Shown: positions 8,536 to 16,713 of the stretch, in pieces
How positions within the stretch are numbered: the first letter of the stretch is position 1
Layout: the number at the start of each line of letters is the position of its first letter
Source of the DNA: an uncultured Litoreibacter sp.
Lineage (GTDB): Bacteria; Pseudomonadota; Alphaproteobacteria; Rhodobacterales; Rhodobacteraceae
DNA: 64,000 nt
Reading direction: 5' to 3'
Assembly (NCBI GenBank): GCA_947494645.1
Contig: CANLVO010000001.1
Coordinates: 1,922,001-1,986,000, forward strand
Translations under genes and position numbers: made by a program
The notes under the pieces: generated by a model
Told to the model about the DNA's origin: nothing
The model's input: the letters and a program-made list of their open reading frames with translations, nothing else
The model's database searches: none

Positions 8536-8906
8536 GAGACGATTTTCAACCGAACCAATTCCGTGAAGCATCCGTCAACCTGCTCTGCGAGGCCATTGCG
8601 AACTGCTACCCTACTGATGCTTTGCAAATACTGTCTGCTGCTCTTGAAGACTTGGAAACCGATGGACCGAGTATCACGTTCTATGACCTTCGATCCGATG
8701 CGAAATTCTGGGCCGAGTGCGCAAGCCCTCGCGAACTGGAGATCTACCTCAGGGCGGTGCTGAGGGTTTTTAGACATCGTGCATTCGCCTTAACTGCACG
8801 AAAGCGCATTTTCGTTTCACTCTGGGACAGCTTCGCCGACGGAGATCGCATCGCCTTTCTTTCCCGTGTTGATCCGGACGGCAAGCGCATAGGGAGGGCT
8901 GCATAA
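8532..8906 (+). CDS. Hypothetical island protein (124 aa)
   Basis: The 124-residue product starts four bases before the end of the preceding small gene and ends on the base that begins the next start codon (TAATG), so three genes are stacked in one translational unit. It is probably helical throughout, rich in aromatic and acidic residues, with no membrane segment. Residues 15-45 (NLLCEAIANCYPTDALQILSA) suggest a helical repeat. No family is recognised. Its link to the downstream ATPase gene suggests a role in replication or maintenance of the island. Confidence 0.58.
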   Translation: MRDDFQPNQFREASVNLLCEAIANCYPTDALQILSAALEDLETDGPSITFYDLRSDAKFWAECASPRELEIYLRAVLRVFRHRAFALTARKRIFVSLWDSFADGDRIAFLSRVDPDGKRIGRAA

Positions 8907-9946
8907 TGTCTGAAGATGTTTGGCTCGATAGCATCGCTGCGATGGAAGACGCTCCACCCAACTCAAATATCGGCGGGCTCCAAACCTTTTCTGCTTTGGA
9001 ACTTCAAAGCAAAGAGTTTGCCCCGGTTCAATGGATAGCACCCGGTCTCATTCCCGAAGGTCTGACGTTGTTCTGCGGCAAGCCAAAGCTGGGCAAGAGT
9101 TGGGCTGCGTTAGATCTCGCTTTTGCGGTCGCTGAGGGCGGTCAATTTCTTGGGACCATCTGCGACCAAGGTGACGTACTTTATCTTGCTCTTGAGGACA
9201 ACCAGCGCCGACTGAAGGACCGTCTCACCAAGATTCAACCGAGCGTGGAATGGCCTTCGCGGCTGAAGTTTGCGGTTGAGGCCCATCGGGTTGATCAGGG
9301 CGGGTTGCAATGCATGGAAGCATGGGCTGCAGAGGTAAAGAACCCACGCCTGCTCATTGTGGACACGTTGGCCACCATCCGCCCCACAGGCGGCGGCAAG
9401 GACGACTACAAAGCTGACTATGCGGCACTGCGCGGCTTGCATCGACTGGCCTCAGAGAGCCGCATAGGCGTCCTTGTAGTGCATCACGTGCGCAAAGCCG
9501 ACGCAGACGACGTTTACGACACTGTATCAGGCTCTACGGGCCTTACGGGCGCCGCTGACGCCACTGTCATCCTTGGTGCAAAGGTCGGAGAGACAGGAAC
9601 CGAGGTGACCCTCTATGGCAAGGGCCGTGACATCAAAGGCTTCCAACATGCAGTAGAGTTTGATGAAGAACGCTGCCGATGGAAATACCTTGGCGATCCA
9701 GACAGCGTATTTGTCGGCGACACCCGCCGTTTGATTATCAAGGCTCTCGAAGATAGCTGTCATACGCCGTCTGCAATCCAGCGACACACAGGGTTGTCTG
9801 AGGCAAACACTGACAAAACCCTAAAGCGCATGGTGGAGAAGGGTCAGATCAAGAAGACAGGCCGTGGCCGCTATGATCTCATCAGCTTCGCACAGGAAAA
9901 AGTAGAAGACTTGTCAGAATTGTCAGGTTGTCAGATTGGGACGTGA
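8906..9946 (+). CDS. RepA/KaiC-like AAA ATPase with C-terminal winged helix
   Basis: This 346-residue protein has a RecA-fold ATPase core. The P-loop is CGKPKLGKSW near residue 57, the Walker B strand is LLIVDTLATIR near 150, and a conserved VLVVHHVRKAD strand follows near 190, as in RepA (RSF1010) hexameric helicases and RadA/KaiC relatives. The last 80 residues (TPSAIQRHTGLSEANTDKTL) look like a winged-helix DNA-binding domain. It probably acts in replication or copy-number control of the excised element. The start overlaps the upstream stop by one base. Confidence 0.85.
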   Translation: MSEDVWLDSIAAMEDAPPNSNIGGLQTFSALELQSKEFAPVQWIAPGLIPEGLTLFCGKPKLGKSWAALDLAFAVAEGGQFLGTICDQGDVLYLALEDNQRRLKDRLTKIQPSVEWPSRLKFAVEAHRVDQGGLQCMEAWAAEVKNPRLLIVDTLATIRPTGGGKDDYKADYAALRGLHRLASESRIGVLVVHHVRKADADDVYDTVSGSTGLTGAADATVILGAKVGETGTEVTLYGKGRDIKGFQHAVEFDEERCRWKYLGDPDSVFVGDTRRLIIKALEDSCHTPSAIQRHTGLSEANTDKTLKRMVEKGQIKKTGRGRYDLISFAQEKVEDLSELSGCQIGT

Positions 9947-10149
9947 ACCTGACAACCTGACTAATCTGACACCTTCTGATCACGGTAGGTTCGGCGAATG
10001 TCTGTTTTGAGCCCGACTCGTTCATCTGATTTCCTCGCTGCATGCGCTCGCAGCATGAGAAGTTCGGCAATAGTACGGTGTTGATTGCCGTAGTTCGCAA
10101 ACTGGATGGGCATAGAGATCTGGAGCGGCGCCGAGGGATCAGTACGTCA

Positions 10150-10398
10150 TTGCGGGCGTCATTGTATCGGCAGGACCGTCAGCCGCGCGAAGAGGGCGAG
10201 CGCGAGGAGCGCAAGCCGTCCCTGAAGGAGCGCTCAGAGGAGATGTTGAACAATCGGGGCAGGATCGGGGGCTGGTCCCCCGCCCTGTCTGTCGCTCAGA
10301 AGGACGAGGTGCGATGCATGAGGGACAAGGAACAGCGCGCCGCACTTGAGATCGTACGGTTGTTTAAAGTCAGCGAACGGACGCCGCGACGAGCGTAA
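10150..10398 (+). pseudogene. Decayed serine recombinase/resolvase C-terminus
   Basis: The last 45 codons read as KERSEEMLNNRGRIGG and then PALSVAQKDEVRCMRDKEQR and EIVRLFKVSERT. That matches the junction between the catalytic domain and the C-terminal helix-turn-helix of Tn3-type resolvases and invertases. Upstream of about 10180 the frame loses all likeness, and no catalytic serine domain is visible, so only a fragment remains. It lies in the 610-bp gap between the RepA-like ATPase and the McrB-like gene, where nothing else is recognisable. It may mark an older insertion that brought in the neighbouring defence genes. Confidence 0.5.
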
Positions 10399-10556
10399 CT
10401 TCGACTTCGCTAAGCGAAGCGGCCTGAACACCAAGCAACCCAAAAAAAAGATAAACGAAATTTCTTCGATTTATCTAGTAGATAGACGATGCTCGCCTTC
10501 AGCATTAGTGTCGTGAATCGATAAGATGAAGAATTGCGACAAGGCGCCCCTATATT

Positions 10557-12320
10557 ATGGCAGACGAAACAAAGATTTATGAAGTCGATTTTTTCAGATG
10601 GTTCAAAGACCAGTTGAAAGACAAGGGCCTGCAATTCTCCCAGTGCGGCTTCAAACTCGGTGATAGCTTGGGCGCGCGTCACGACATTGATTTGCAAACG
10701 GGCTTCTGGAAGGAACCAAACTACTCGGTGAACAAGCCGCCGAGATGGATTTACCAGATTGAGCCTGACGGCGCGGGCTGGAAAGCTGTCAATCCTGCGG
10801 ATGGCGCTCTGAATTTAGGTGCGATCAACGCCTCCCAAGAAGACAAGGCAGGAGTGGTGTTTCGCTTGGTGCCGTTGGTGCAGCAGGGGATAACTGACTA
10901 TTTCCGCGACGACAGCCTCGAAGTCCACGCGCTCTTCGTATTCCACGGTGCAACGCCGCAAGGTTCTTCTGCGGAGCCCTTCAACTTCGATCCTGACAGT
11001 GGGGCAATGACGTTCAAAGGCGCTCCCCTGCCCTATCTGATGGCGGGTCTTCTTGGTGTGCAGCCGCGCGATCAGGAGGTCGAGGTGACGCTCAATAGCA
11101 TACCACGCACGCTGACCTATGGCGAGGTGAGTGACACACTGGCGGCGGGCATTACGGTATCGCCGGAAGGCGGTGCGGCGGTGCCGATCCCCGTCTATGA
11201 CTTGAGCGACAAGGCGGAGTTCGAACGGCTGAAGAAGAATATCTCCGACGCTTGGAAGGCGGCAGGACCTGTAGCGCCCCCGGTTGTTGCGGCGGGCTAT
11301 GGCATTGATGACGAGGAAAACGAAGCAGTAGATGACGACGAGATCGTCGCGCCTGCCTCGCTGCAAATCCCCGAGATGACTGATCTTTTGGGCATCGACC
11401 CTGCGGTTTATCGCCAGATCAATGCTGCGCTCGCCTCGGGCAAGCAGCATATTATGCTCTATGGCCCGCCAGGGACGGGGAAGACGACGCTTGCGCGCCA
11501 TATTGCAACGGTGCTGACGGGCGGGAAATGGACATTGGTAACGGGCTCCTCGGATTGGAGTTCCCAGGACATCATCGGTGGCTATCAGCCTATCGGCAGC
11601 GGATCGGTAGCTTTCATCCCCGGGGTTTTGCTGCGGCGCTTCGACCGTCCGCTCATCATCGACGAGCTAAACCGGTGTGACATCGACAAGGTGATCGGGC
11701 CGCTCTTCACAGTGCTGTCGGGTCAGCAAACTACTCTACCCTACCGGCTCGATATTGAGGACAAAGACAGCCTGCAATATGTGATCCTGCCGGAAAGCAA
11801 GCCTTCGGCGGCCTCGCATGAGTTTGCGCCGGGACCGCATTGGCGGTTGGTGGCGACGATTAACTCCATCGACAAGGCGTCCCTCTATCAAATGTCCTAT
11901 GCACTCGCACGACGCTTTGGCTGGGTCTATGTAGATGCCCCCAGCGACACGGCAGGTTTCATTGAAGCCTTCCTACGCAAGGAGGAGCCTGCCTGGTCGG
12001 GGCCGGCGGCAGGAGCCCCCTGCCCTCTCTCCAAATTTTGGGAAGCGATCAACTCGGTACGGGTGATCGGTCCTGCGCCAATCATCGACGCGATGAAGGC
12101 TGTCCAGGCGATGGAAGAAGACGCAGAGTTCTTCGCCACACCGGCGGCTTCAATGAAGGAAGCCCTGCTCGATGCGGTAGACATGGTGCTACTCCCTATG
12201 CTTGACGGTATTGTTGTGCAGGATGCGGAGTTTCTGGCTAGCAAGGCCGTGGAGGTCTTTGGTCTTGATGCTGATCAGAGTATACGGATTAAAGCGCGGA
12301 TGGCCTCCGTGGCGGTGTGA
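10557..12320 (+). CDS. McrB-like AAA+ ATPase/GTPase (restriction subunit)
   Basis: The 587-residue protein has an N-terminal 270 residues of unknown fold ending in an acidic linker (DDEENEAVDDDE). An AAA+ module of the McrB/MoxR type follows: Walker A YGPPGTGKTT near residue 300, a Walker B region LIIDELNRCDIDKVIG near 366, and a sensor and arginine-finger stretch ATINSIDKASL to LARRFGW near 430. In McrBC the B subunit recognises DNA and translocates along it using GTP, with the C subunit as nuclease. Here the next gene, overlapping by one base (TGATG), encodes a PD-(D/E)XK nuclease, supporting that reading. The specificity domain is not a family I recognise. A MoxR-type chaperone is the alternative. 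Confidence 0.78.
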   Translation: MADETKIYEVDFFRWFKDQLKDKGLQFSQCGFKLGDSLGARHDIDLQTGFWKEPNYSVNKPPRWIYQIEPDGAGWKAVNPADGALNLGAINASQEDKAGVVFRLVPLVQQGITDYFRDDSLEVHALFVFHGATPQGSSAEPFNFDPDSGAMTFKGAPLPYLMAGLLGVQPRDQEVEVTLNSIPRTLTYGEVSDTLAAGITVSPEGGAAVPIPVYDLSDKAEFERLKKNISDAWKAAGPVAPPVVAAGYGIDDEENEAVDDDEIVAPASLQIPEMTDLLGIDPAVYRQINAALASGKQHIMLYGPPGTGKTTLARHIATVLTGGKWTLVTGSSDWSSQDIIGGYQPIGSGSVAFIPGVLLRRFDRPLIIDELNRCDIDKVIGPLFTVLSGQQTTLPYRLDIEDKDSLQYVILPESKPSAASHEFAPGPHWRLVATINSIDKASLYQMSYALARRFGWVYVDAPSDTAGFIEAFLRKEEPAWSGPAAGAPCPLSKFWEAINSVRVIGPAPIIDAMKAVQAMEEDAEFFATPAASMKEALLDAVDMVLLPMLDGIVVQDAEFLASKAVEVFGLDADQSIRIKARMASVAV

Positions 12321-13558
12321 TGGCGACCCTCGACCGGGCTATCAACGACTATGCGGCGGGGGTGTTCCTTCGGTATTTCCGGCAAGGGACACTTGCGGGG
12401 GCGGAAAGCCCTCATCTTGATCACGCACGGGACCTGGACTTGCTTCGCGCGCATTGGGCACTGTCGGAACCCGTGCGGACATTTCTATCCTATCTACTGA
12501 CGCATCGGCACGAAGCCCAAAGCCTGCTGCAATTCGTCAAACGGACGGACGATGCTGTCGCGCGTGGGCGGATCGACGCGCGCGATACGATGCTCGCACG
12601 GCGTGTTTCTGGGCATCCGTCACTCGTGGTCTACGAAGAGCCAGTGCGTAGCTTTAACACGGGGCCAAACCAAGTAGTTGCGTGGGTGGTCCAGACAGCT
12701 TCGACCTACGCGGCGCGGCTCTTCGCCGTTCAGCCTAAGGGATCGGCCTATGCCGGTCTTGTCGAAGAAACGATGGCGGATGTGACGGCAGTAAAGCGCC
12801 TCGATGCCTTGCGCGAGGTGCTGAAGAACGTGTCCGTCCATCGCAGGCCGGGACCAGGAGCGTTGCGGGACGCCGCGCGGTCACGACGGATGATCTATCG
12901 GCTGGCAATAGCTGCATTTGATACTCTGGCGCGAATTGAGGCGGGAGACGAAGAGGCGCTGAGCAGCGTTCTGCAAAGCACGCTCATCGGACCTTTGGAG
13001 CAGTGGCGTCGCTTTGAGTTGGCTGTGGGACTCGGAATCGGCGAAGCCCTCGCTGCGGAGACGGGCGAACCGATGAACCTTGCCCTACTCGGTAAGACAT
13101 CTGGAGCGCCGGTCATTTCGTGCGGACGTTATGACATCTTCTGGCAGGGTAGCGGTGGATTGTTCGCCGCCCCCGCCCTAGAGCCCTCTGAAGAGCGACT
13201 GGAAGCGGCTCTGGCAGCTTATGGAATGAATCTCGCAGCGGATCGGCCGGATTTGGTGATCACCGACCGGCAAGCCGGTCGGGCAAAGGGAATTGTCGAG
13301 GTCAAGTATCTGGCGGGTGACACGGCAAACGCCCGCTTCCGCGAGGCTGTGGGGCAAATCGTGCGCTATGCACGTGGCTATGCACCGGAAGCGGAGATAG
13401 ATGGCCTGGTTCGCGCCTCACTCGTTGCTCTGAACCGCAGCCCCCCTGCCCTAATAGATGAAGCAGCCGCAGCGCCGCGCGCAGTGGATTTCGAGGGGTT
13501 AACAGATGGGCGGTTGCGGCTTTGGGTACGGGAGAGGTTGCTTGCTCCCCCTGCATAG
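12320..13558 (+). CDS. McrC-like PD-(D/E)XK nuclease subunit
   Basis: The 412-residue protein starts at ATG 12320 (a GTG one codon earlier is possible), overlapping the McrB-like stop by one base. The first 260 residues are helical with a short N-terminal domain. The C-terminal part holds a nuclease core: a metal-binding aspartate in DRPDLVITD near residue 308, EVKYL near 328 (the E-x-K half), and a helix REAVGQIVRYARGY. This is the arrangement of PD-(D/E)XK nucleases such as McrC. It should cleave DNA when driven by the upstream ATPase. Overall likeness to E. coli McrC is limited, so this could be a distinct branch. It converges with the methyltransferase, 22 bp apart. Confidence 0.72.
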   Translation: MATLDRAINDYAAGVFLRYFRQGTLAGAESPHLDHARDLDLLRAHWALSEPVRTFLSYLLTHRHEAQSLLQFVKRTDDAVARGRIDARDTMLARRVSGHPSLVVYEEPVRSFNTGPNQVVAWVVQTASTYAARLFAVQPKGSAYAGLVEETMADVTAVKRLDALREVLKNVSVHRRPGPGALRDAARSRRMIYRLAIAAFDTLARIEAGDEEALSSVLQSTLIGPLEQWRRFELAVGLGIGEALAAETGEPMNLALLGKTSGAPVISCGRYDIFWQGSGGLFAAPALEPSEERLEAALAAYGMNLAADRPDLVITDRQAGRAKGIVEVKYLAGDTANARFREAVGQIVRYARGYAPEAEIDGLVRASLVALNRSPPALIDEAAAAPRAVDFEGLTDGRLRLWVRERLLAPPA

Positions 13559-13580
13559 CAAAGGGCAGAGGGAGCGGTGT

Positions 13581-14822
13581 TTACTCGGCGGCAATCTTTG
13601 ACGCAGCCTTCTTGCGCATCGAGGCAGGGCGTTGAGCGCCACCGTCTGCGAAGAGCGTCACTTTTTCTTCGTTCACAGGAAGGGCGCACGGCGATGCAAT
13701 TTCGTAGGGGATGCCGCGATCCTTGGGCAACGGTTGAAGCGTCGGTTCAAAGCGAGCGCGCGCACCAAGGAGGTATTCTTCGGATAGCTCACAACATGTC
13801 CAGCGACGTTTCAAATTCTCAGCCACGACGCCTGTGACGCAAGAGCCGCCGAACGGATCAACGACTAAATCGCCGGGATCAGTCAGGAAGCGAATGAAAT
13901 ATTCAGGGAGTTGCGCGGGAAAGCGTGCCGGATGAATTGGGATGTTTTCGGCGCGACAGTTATCTTGGTAACGCCCATTGGATTCCGTATTCGCGATGGC
14001 CAGCAGGTTCGGCGGGACAGAACCGCCGTTGTCCTTGTTGAACTTGTCAGAAATGTCATGCCCGGATGGGCGTAGCTTGGCTTTGTAACCATTTTTCAGC
14101 AGATGCTTCATCGACTTGGAATACGGCTGAAGGACGCGTTTGTTATTGGCTTTGGGAAATGGTGTCTTTGAGAGCCACCAGACGGTGTTTACAGCGTCTT
14201 TGACGCGCACACGGCGGACGTTGACCCATTCAGCTGGAGTTGGGAGCTTTGACGGGTTGAACCAGTAATGCTCCTGACACAGATGAAAACCATACTCCTC
14301 AACCAGCATGACGAGGAGTTTGAAGTGGTAGAGACTGCGGGTTGGTTGCCCTGGCACCCATGCACCGCCAATGTCGATGACTAGGCTACCCGTATCTTTC
14401 AGGACGCGATGCGCACCTTCGGCAAAGGGTCGAAACCAGTCGCAATACCGATCCGCGTCTTCATTTCCATAGCTCTTCTTTCGCACCAATCCGAAAGGCG
14501 GCGAAGTCATGATGAGATCGACGCTGTTCTCTTTGGCCTTATTGAATAGGTAGCTGCGGCTATCGCCCCAAAGAATTTCACCATGTTCAGTCTTGTGAAA
14601 CGGTCGCAGCAGTTTAGCAGGAAAATCGCGTGGGTTGATCTTTTTCGTTCCTAAGTCAGGCTGCTCCGTCTGGGAAAACTGCGCATGAAGAGCGCGAAAA
14701 TACTCGCTGAGAGAGTTATATCCTTGAGTAGCAGCAGCAGCTTCTATTTCCGAACGCTCTTCTTCTGTGAGACGGACATTTGCTGCCTTAGTTCTTGGAT
14801 TCGTTGCTTTTGGTCGCGCCAT
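13581..14822 (-). CDS. PvuII-like site-specific DNA methyltransferase (probable m4C)
   Basis: This 413-residue protein has a beta-class amino-methyltransferase layout: catalytic motif TSPPFG at residues 106-111 precedes the SAM-binding motif DPFGGSCVTG at 322-331. TSPPF is typical of N4-cytosine enzymes. Segments such as FNPSKLPTPAEWVN, RVRVKDAVNTVWWLSKT and HPARFPAQLPE strongly recall M.PvuII, which modifies CAGCTG, but the target here is not provable from sequence. Unlike M.PvuII it has an extra N-terminus (residues 14-48, RLTEEERSEIEAAAATQGYN) resembling a ribbon-helix-helix DNA-binding domain, perhaps for autoregulation. No PvuII-type nuclease lies nearby; the convergent McrB/McrC-like pair is the likely partner. 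Confidence 0.88.
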   Translation of the reverse strand: MARPKATNPRTKAANVRLTEEERSEIEAAAATQGYNSLSEYFRALHAQFSQTEQPDLGTKKINPRDFPAKLLRPFHKTEHGEILWGDSRSYLFNKAKENSVDLIMTSPPFGLVRKKSYGNEDADRYCDWFRPFAEGAHRVLKDTGSLVIDIGGAWVPGQPTRSLYHFKLLVMLVEEYGFHLCQEHYWFNPSKLPTPAEWVNVRRVRVKDAVNTVWWLSKTPFPKANNKRVLQPYSKSMKHLLKNGYKAKLRPSGHDISDKFNKDNGGSVPPNLLAIANTESNGRYQDNCRAENIPIHPARFPAQLPEYFIRFLTDPGDLVVDPFGGSCVTGVVAENLKRRWTCCELSEEYLLGARARFEPTLQPLPKDRGIPYEIASPCALPVNEEKVTLFADGGAQRPASMRKKAASKIAAE

Positions 14823-14962
14823 TTGATTCCTCGCCGGTTTTGCAAGCGCACCCTAACTGAGTGTTTTTTGTAACACAACAACCAGATGGAATAACCGTCA
14901 CACAGAAACGAAAAGAATGACCTAACGCTGGCGAAGAAGTGCAAGCTATGGGGCTGGCTAGC

Positions 14963-15205
14963 TCATCTTGTCGGATTGTTGACGTCTGAGTGGAAACGGC
15001 AAGCAGTACAACGAACCCTTGAGCTAATCCTATCGAGGTGCGTATCTTCCGGAAACCTCTGCAGAAGCTGGTAAGGCGCAACCAATTGCCGCCCAGAGCA
15101 TTTGGGACAAACAAGCTCTACGCAATCTGTGGCCGTCAGCGCTTCTAAGCGCATCGCAAAACGGAAACCGATACTTTTGGGACGTAATGGTATGGCTTGG
15201 AACAT
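14963..15205 (-). CDS. Small zinc-ribbon hypothetical protein
   Basis: The 80-residue product contains two CxxC knuckles, CPKC and CTAC, about 30 residues apart, separated by PYQLLQRFPEDTHLDRISSR. This arrangement should bind one zinc ion. Short proteins of this type, with a leucine-rich spacer between knuckles, are common hypotheticals in alphaproteobacteria. An internal ATG (15154, MRLEALTATD) may be the true start. It lies upstream of the methyltransferase in the same direction with a 140-bp gap. Function is unknown. Confidence 0.58.
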   Translation of the reverse strand: MFQAIPLRPKSIGFRFAMRLEALTATDCVELVCPKCSGRQLVAPYQLLQRFPEDTHLDRISSRVRCTACRFHSDVNNPTR

Positions 15206-15302
15206 AAGATGAACATTGCTTCACTGAACAGGGAGAAGTATTATCCCAGTTAGTTTCGACAGATCTCCGTTCAACAGTGGTCTAGGTACTCCCTAAAATT
15301 GA

Positions 15303-15848
15303 TTGGATCGACCTGTGAAAGATGCTGTCTCCAATTCGAAAAAAAAGACGGAAGCCAGCGTCAAACTAAACTGGGACGAGTGCAAGCGCAGCCTGCTTAT
15401 AGAGCAGATCGAAGGCTCGAAGATTATTTCAGACGCGATGGGGCACGCAAAGGCGACGGCCGCGTTGATCAAGCAGATTGCCATTCTAGGGTCCCAAGGC
15501 AATGCAATAGACGAAGACGCTTCAAATTTTGTCTTGGGGTTCATGGATTCTATGAAACCAAGGGATGCCGCAGAAGCGCTATTGTTTGCGCAGATGGCTG
15601 CGGTTCACCAAGCAACCATGATGATGGTGAGACGCCTCACACATGTTGAAAACATACCTCAACAGGATGCGGCTGAGAGGGCGCTCAACAAACTGGCGAG
15701 AACTTACTCAAAGCAGATTGATACGCTGCATCGTTACAGGAAAAGCGGAAAGCAAGTAGTGCGGGTCGAGCGCGTGAACGTTGAGAGCGGCGGGCAGGCC
15801 ATTGTTGGCGACGTAAGCCACGGGGGGCGGGTTAGTGACCAAAATTAA
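15303..15848 (+). CDS. Hypothetical protein paired with an HGGxGG gene
   Basis: A 181-residue soluble protein with a basic N-terminus, a helical centre (KPRDAAEALLFAQMAAVHQATMM) and a conserved-looking stretch HVENIPQQDAAERALNKLAR, followed by VNVESGGQAIVGDVSHGG. I recall this pattern from genes lying directly upstream of HGGxGG-motif proteins in alphaproteobacterial islands and prophages. The function is unknown. Its 3' end overlaps the next gene by 14 bases, so the pair is co-translated. Confidence 0.68.
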   Translation: MDRPVKDAVSNSKKKTEASVKLNWDECKRSLLIEQIEGSKIISDAMGHAKATAALIKQIAILGSQGNAIDEDASNFVLGFMDSMKPRDAAEALLFAQMAAVHQATMMMVRRLTHVENIPQQDAAERALNKLARTYSKQIDTLHRYRKSGKQVVRVERVNVESGGQAIVGDVSHGGRVSDQN

Positions 15849-16104
15849 CGCAAACCCCATGCAAAGGGCGCATGACGCGCCCAGATGCACTGCGCACTCG
15901 AAACGCTCCGGCCTTCTGTGCAAGTCCCCTGCCGTGAGAGGATGGAGAGTCTGCCGGATGCACGGAGCGGGTGGGGGGCAAAGACAGGGAAGATCTCATT
16001 CGGGGTACCGGCATGGGATGCGCTCGAAAGAGAATGACCTCCTTCGACGCTTATTATCGGAACTTGGCAAGCAGTCCCGCGAACAGTTGCAGGATTTAAC
16101 CTAA
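15835..16104 (+). CDS. HGGxGG-motif small protein
   Basis: This 89-residue basic protein contains CTAHSKRSGLLCKSPAVRGW, then CRMHGAGGG and a GYRHGM segment. The paired cysteines and histidines (C-x3-H, C, C-x2-H) suggest a small zinc-binding unit, and the HGAGGG stretch is the family hallmark. Such proteins are frequent on alphaproteobacterial prophages and islands, but no function is known. The start is GTG 15835, with ATG 15859 as an alternative. It is the last gene inside the island before the tRNA-Phe repeat. Confidence 0.72.
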   Translation: MTKINANPMQRAHDAPRCTAHSKRSGLLCKSPAVRGWRVCRMHGAGGGQRQGRSHSGYRHGMRSKENDLLRRLLSELGKQSREQLQDLT

Positions 16105-16327
16105 CTTGGTGTCTGCGAGATAGCAGTTACTGCCCCCTACTGCCCAGTCAGGGCTGCAATCTTTGTGTAGGGGTCATCTGCTTAAGAAAGTTCCCTTCTG
16201 AGCATCGCCAGGCGAGTTTTTTCCCAAGTTTCGAGGAAGAACTTATGCTCCAAAGGTGGTCGAAAGGGTGGATCAACTCCGCTTCCGTAAAATCATTATT
16301 AATCTTTTCAGAAGCTTAACAAAATAT

Positions 16328-16345
16328 AGTGGTGCCCAGGGGCGG
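16328..16345. repeat. Right attachment-site repeat within tRNA-Phe
   Basis: This copy of the 18-bp repeat AGTGGTGCCCAGGGGCGG covers the CCA end, the 3' acceptor strand and the beginning of the T-stem of the intact tRNA-Phe. It pairs with 5919-5936 to define the island. The 220 bp between it and the HGGxGG gene hold no gene that I can see. Confidence 0.88.
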
Positions 16346-16404
16346 ATTTGAACCACCGACACGAGGATTTTCAATCCACTGCTCTACCCCTGAGCTACCC
16401 GGGC
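16330..16404 (-). tRNA. tRNA-Phe (GAA)
   Basis: The reverse strand folds as a 75-nt tRNA with encoded CCA. The acceptor is GCCCGGG pairing with CCTGGGC (one G-T wobble), the D-stem is GCTC/GAGC, the anticodon loop is TTGAAAA with anticodon GAA, and the T-arm is GGTGG TTCAAAT CCGCC. The anticodon stem GTGGA/TCCTC contains one T-T mismatch. The gene remains intact because the island restored its 3' end on insertion. Confidence 0.95.
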
Positions 16405-16506
16405 ACCGGGCGTCCGCATAGGGTTATTTCCTGCGAACGTCCCGCTATTTAGGCCAGCGGTTTCAGGCTGTCCAGAGGGGATTTCCGAATTTTGCGACAA
16501 TCGGGG

Positions 16507-16713
16507 TCAGTGCAGTTTCGACGCGTCATCCTCGGCGCGTTCACGCATGGCTTTGTCCAGCTCTTGCACCAACTCATCCGCGTCATCCTCGCTTTCGCTT
16601 GGCACGGCGTAAGCCCCTGTCATCCACTTGCCCAGATCAATATCCGCGCAGCGTTTTGAGCAAAACGGGCGATACTTCTCCGCCGCATCCTTGGAACATA
16701 TCGGGCAGGCCAT
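16507..16713 (-). CDS. yacG: DNA gyrase inhibitor YacG
   Basis: The 68-residue product has the YacG zinc finger MACPICSK followed by FCSKRCADIDLGKW, giving four cysteines (C-x2-C and C-x3-C), and an acidic C-terminal tail. YacG binds the GyrB C-terminal region and blocks DNA binding by gyrase. The start overlaps the stop of the RNase E/G gene by one base, so it is the last gene of the leftward core operon. Confidence 0.92.
   Translation of the reverse strand: MACPICSKDAAEKYRPFCSKRCADIDLGKWMTGAYAVPSESEDDADELVQELDKAMRERAEDDASKLH

Larger units (their letters stand above)
5919..16345. mobile_element. Genomic island integrated in tRNA-Phe
   Basis: The element spans 10,427 bp between 18-bp direct repeats. 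The right repeat is part of an intact tRNA-Phe and the left repeat is the displaced 3' end. From the left it carries a P4-type integrase, an unknown gene, an AlpA-like regulator, two small genes, a RepA/KaiC-like ATPase, a decayed serine recombinase, a McrB/McrC-like pair, a convergent DNA methyltransferase, a zinc-ribbon gene and a two-gene module ending with an HGGxGG protein. The flanking genes are ordinary Rhodobacterales core genes. I see no relaxase or conjugation gene, so it is probably only mobilisable, or inactive. Confidence 0.86.

Noticed and set aside
10815-11501. 228-codon reverse frame inside the McrB-like gene
   Set aside because: Arg/His-rich composition is typical of antisense shadows of GC-rich genes; the forward frame has clear AAA+ motifs.
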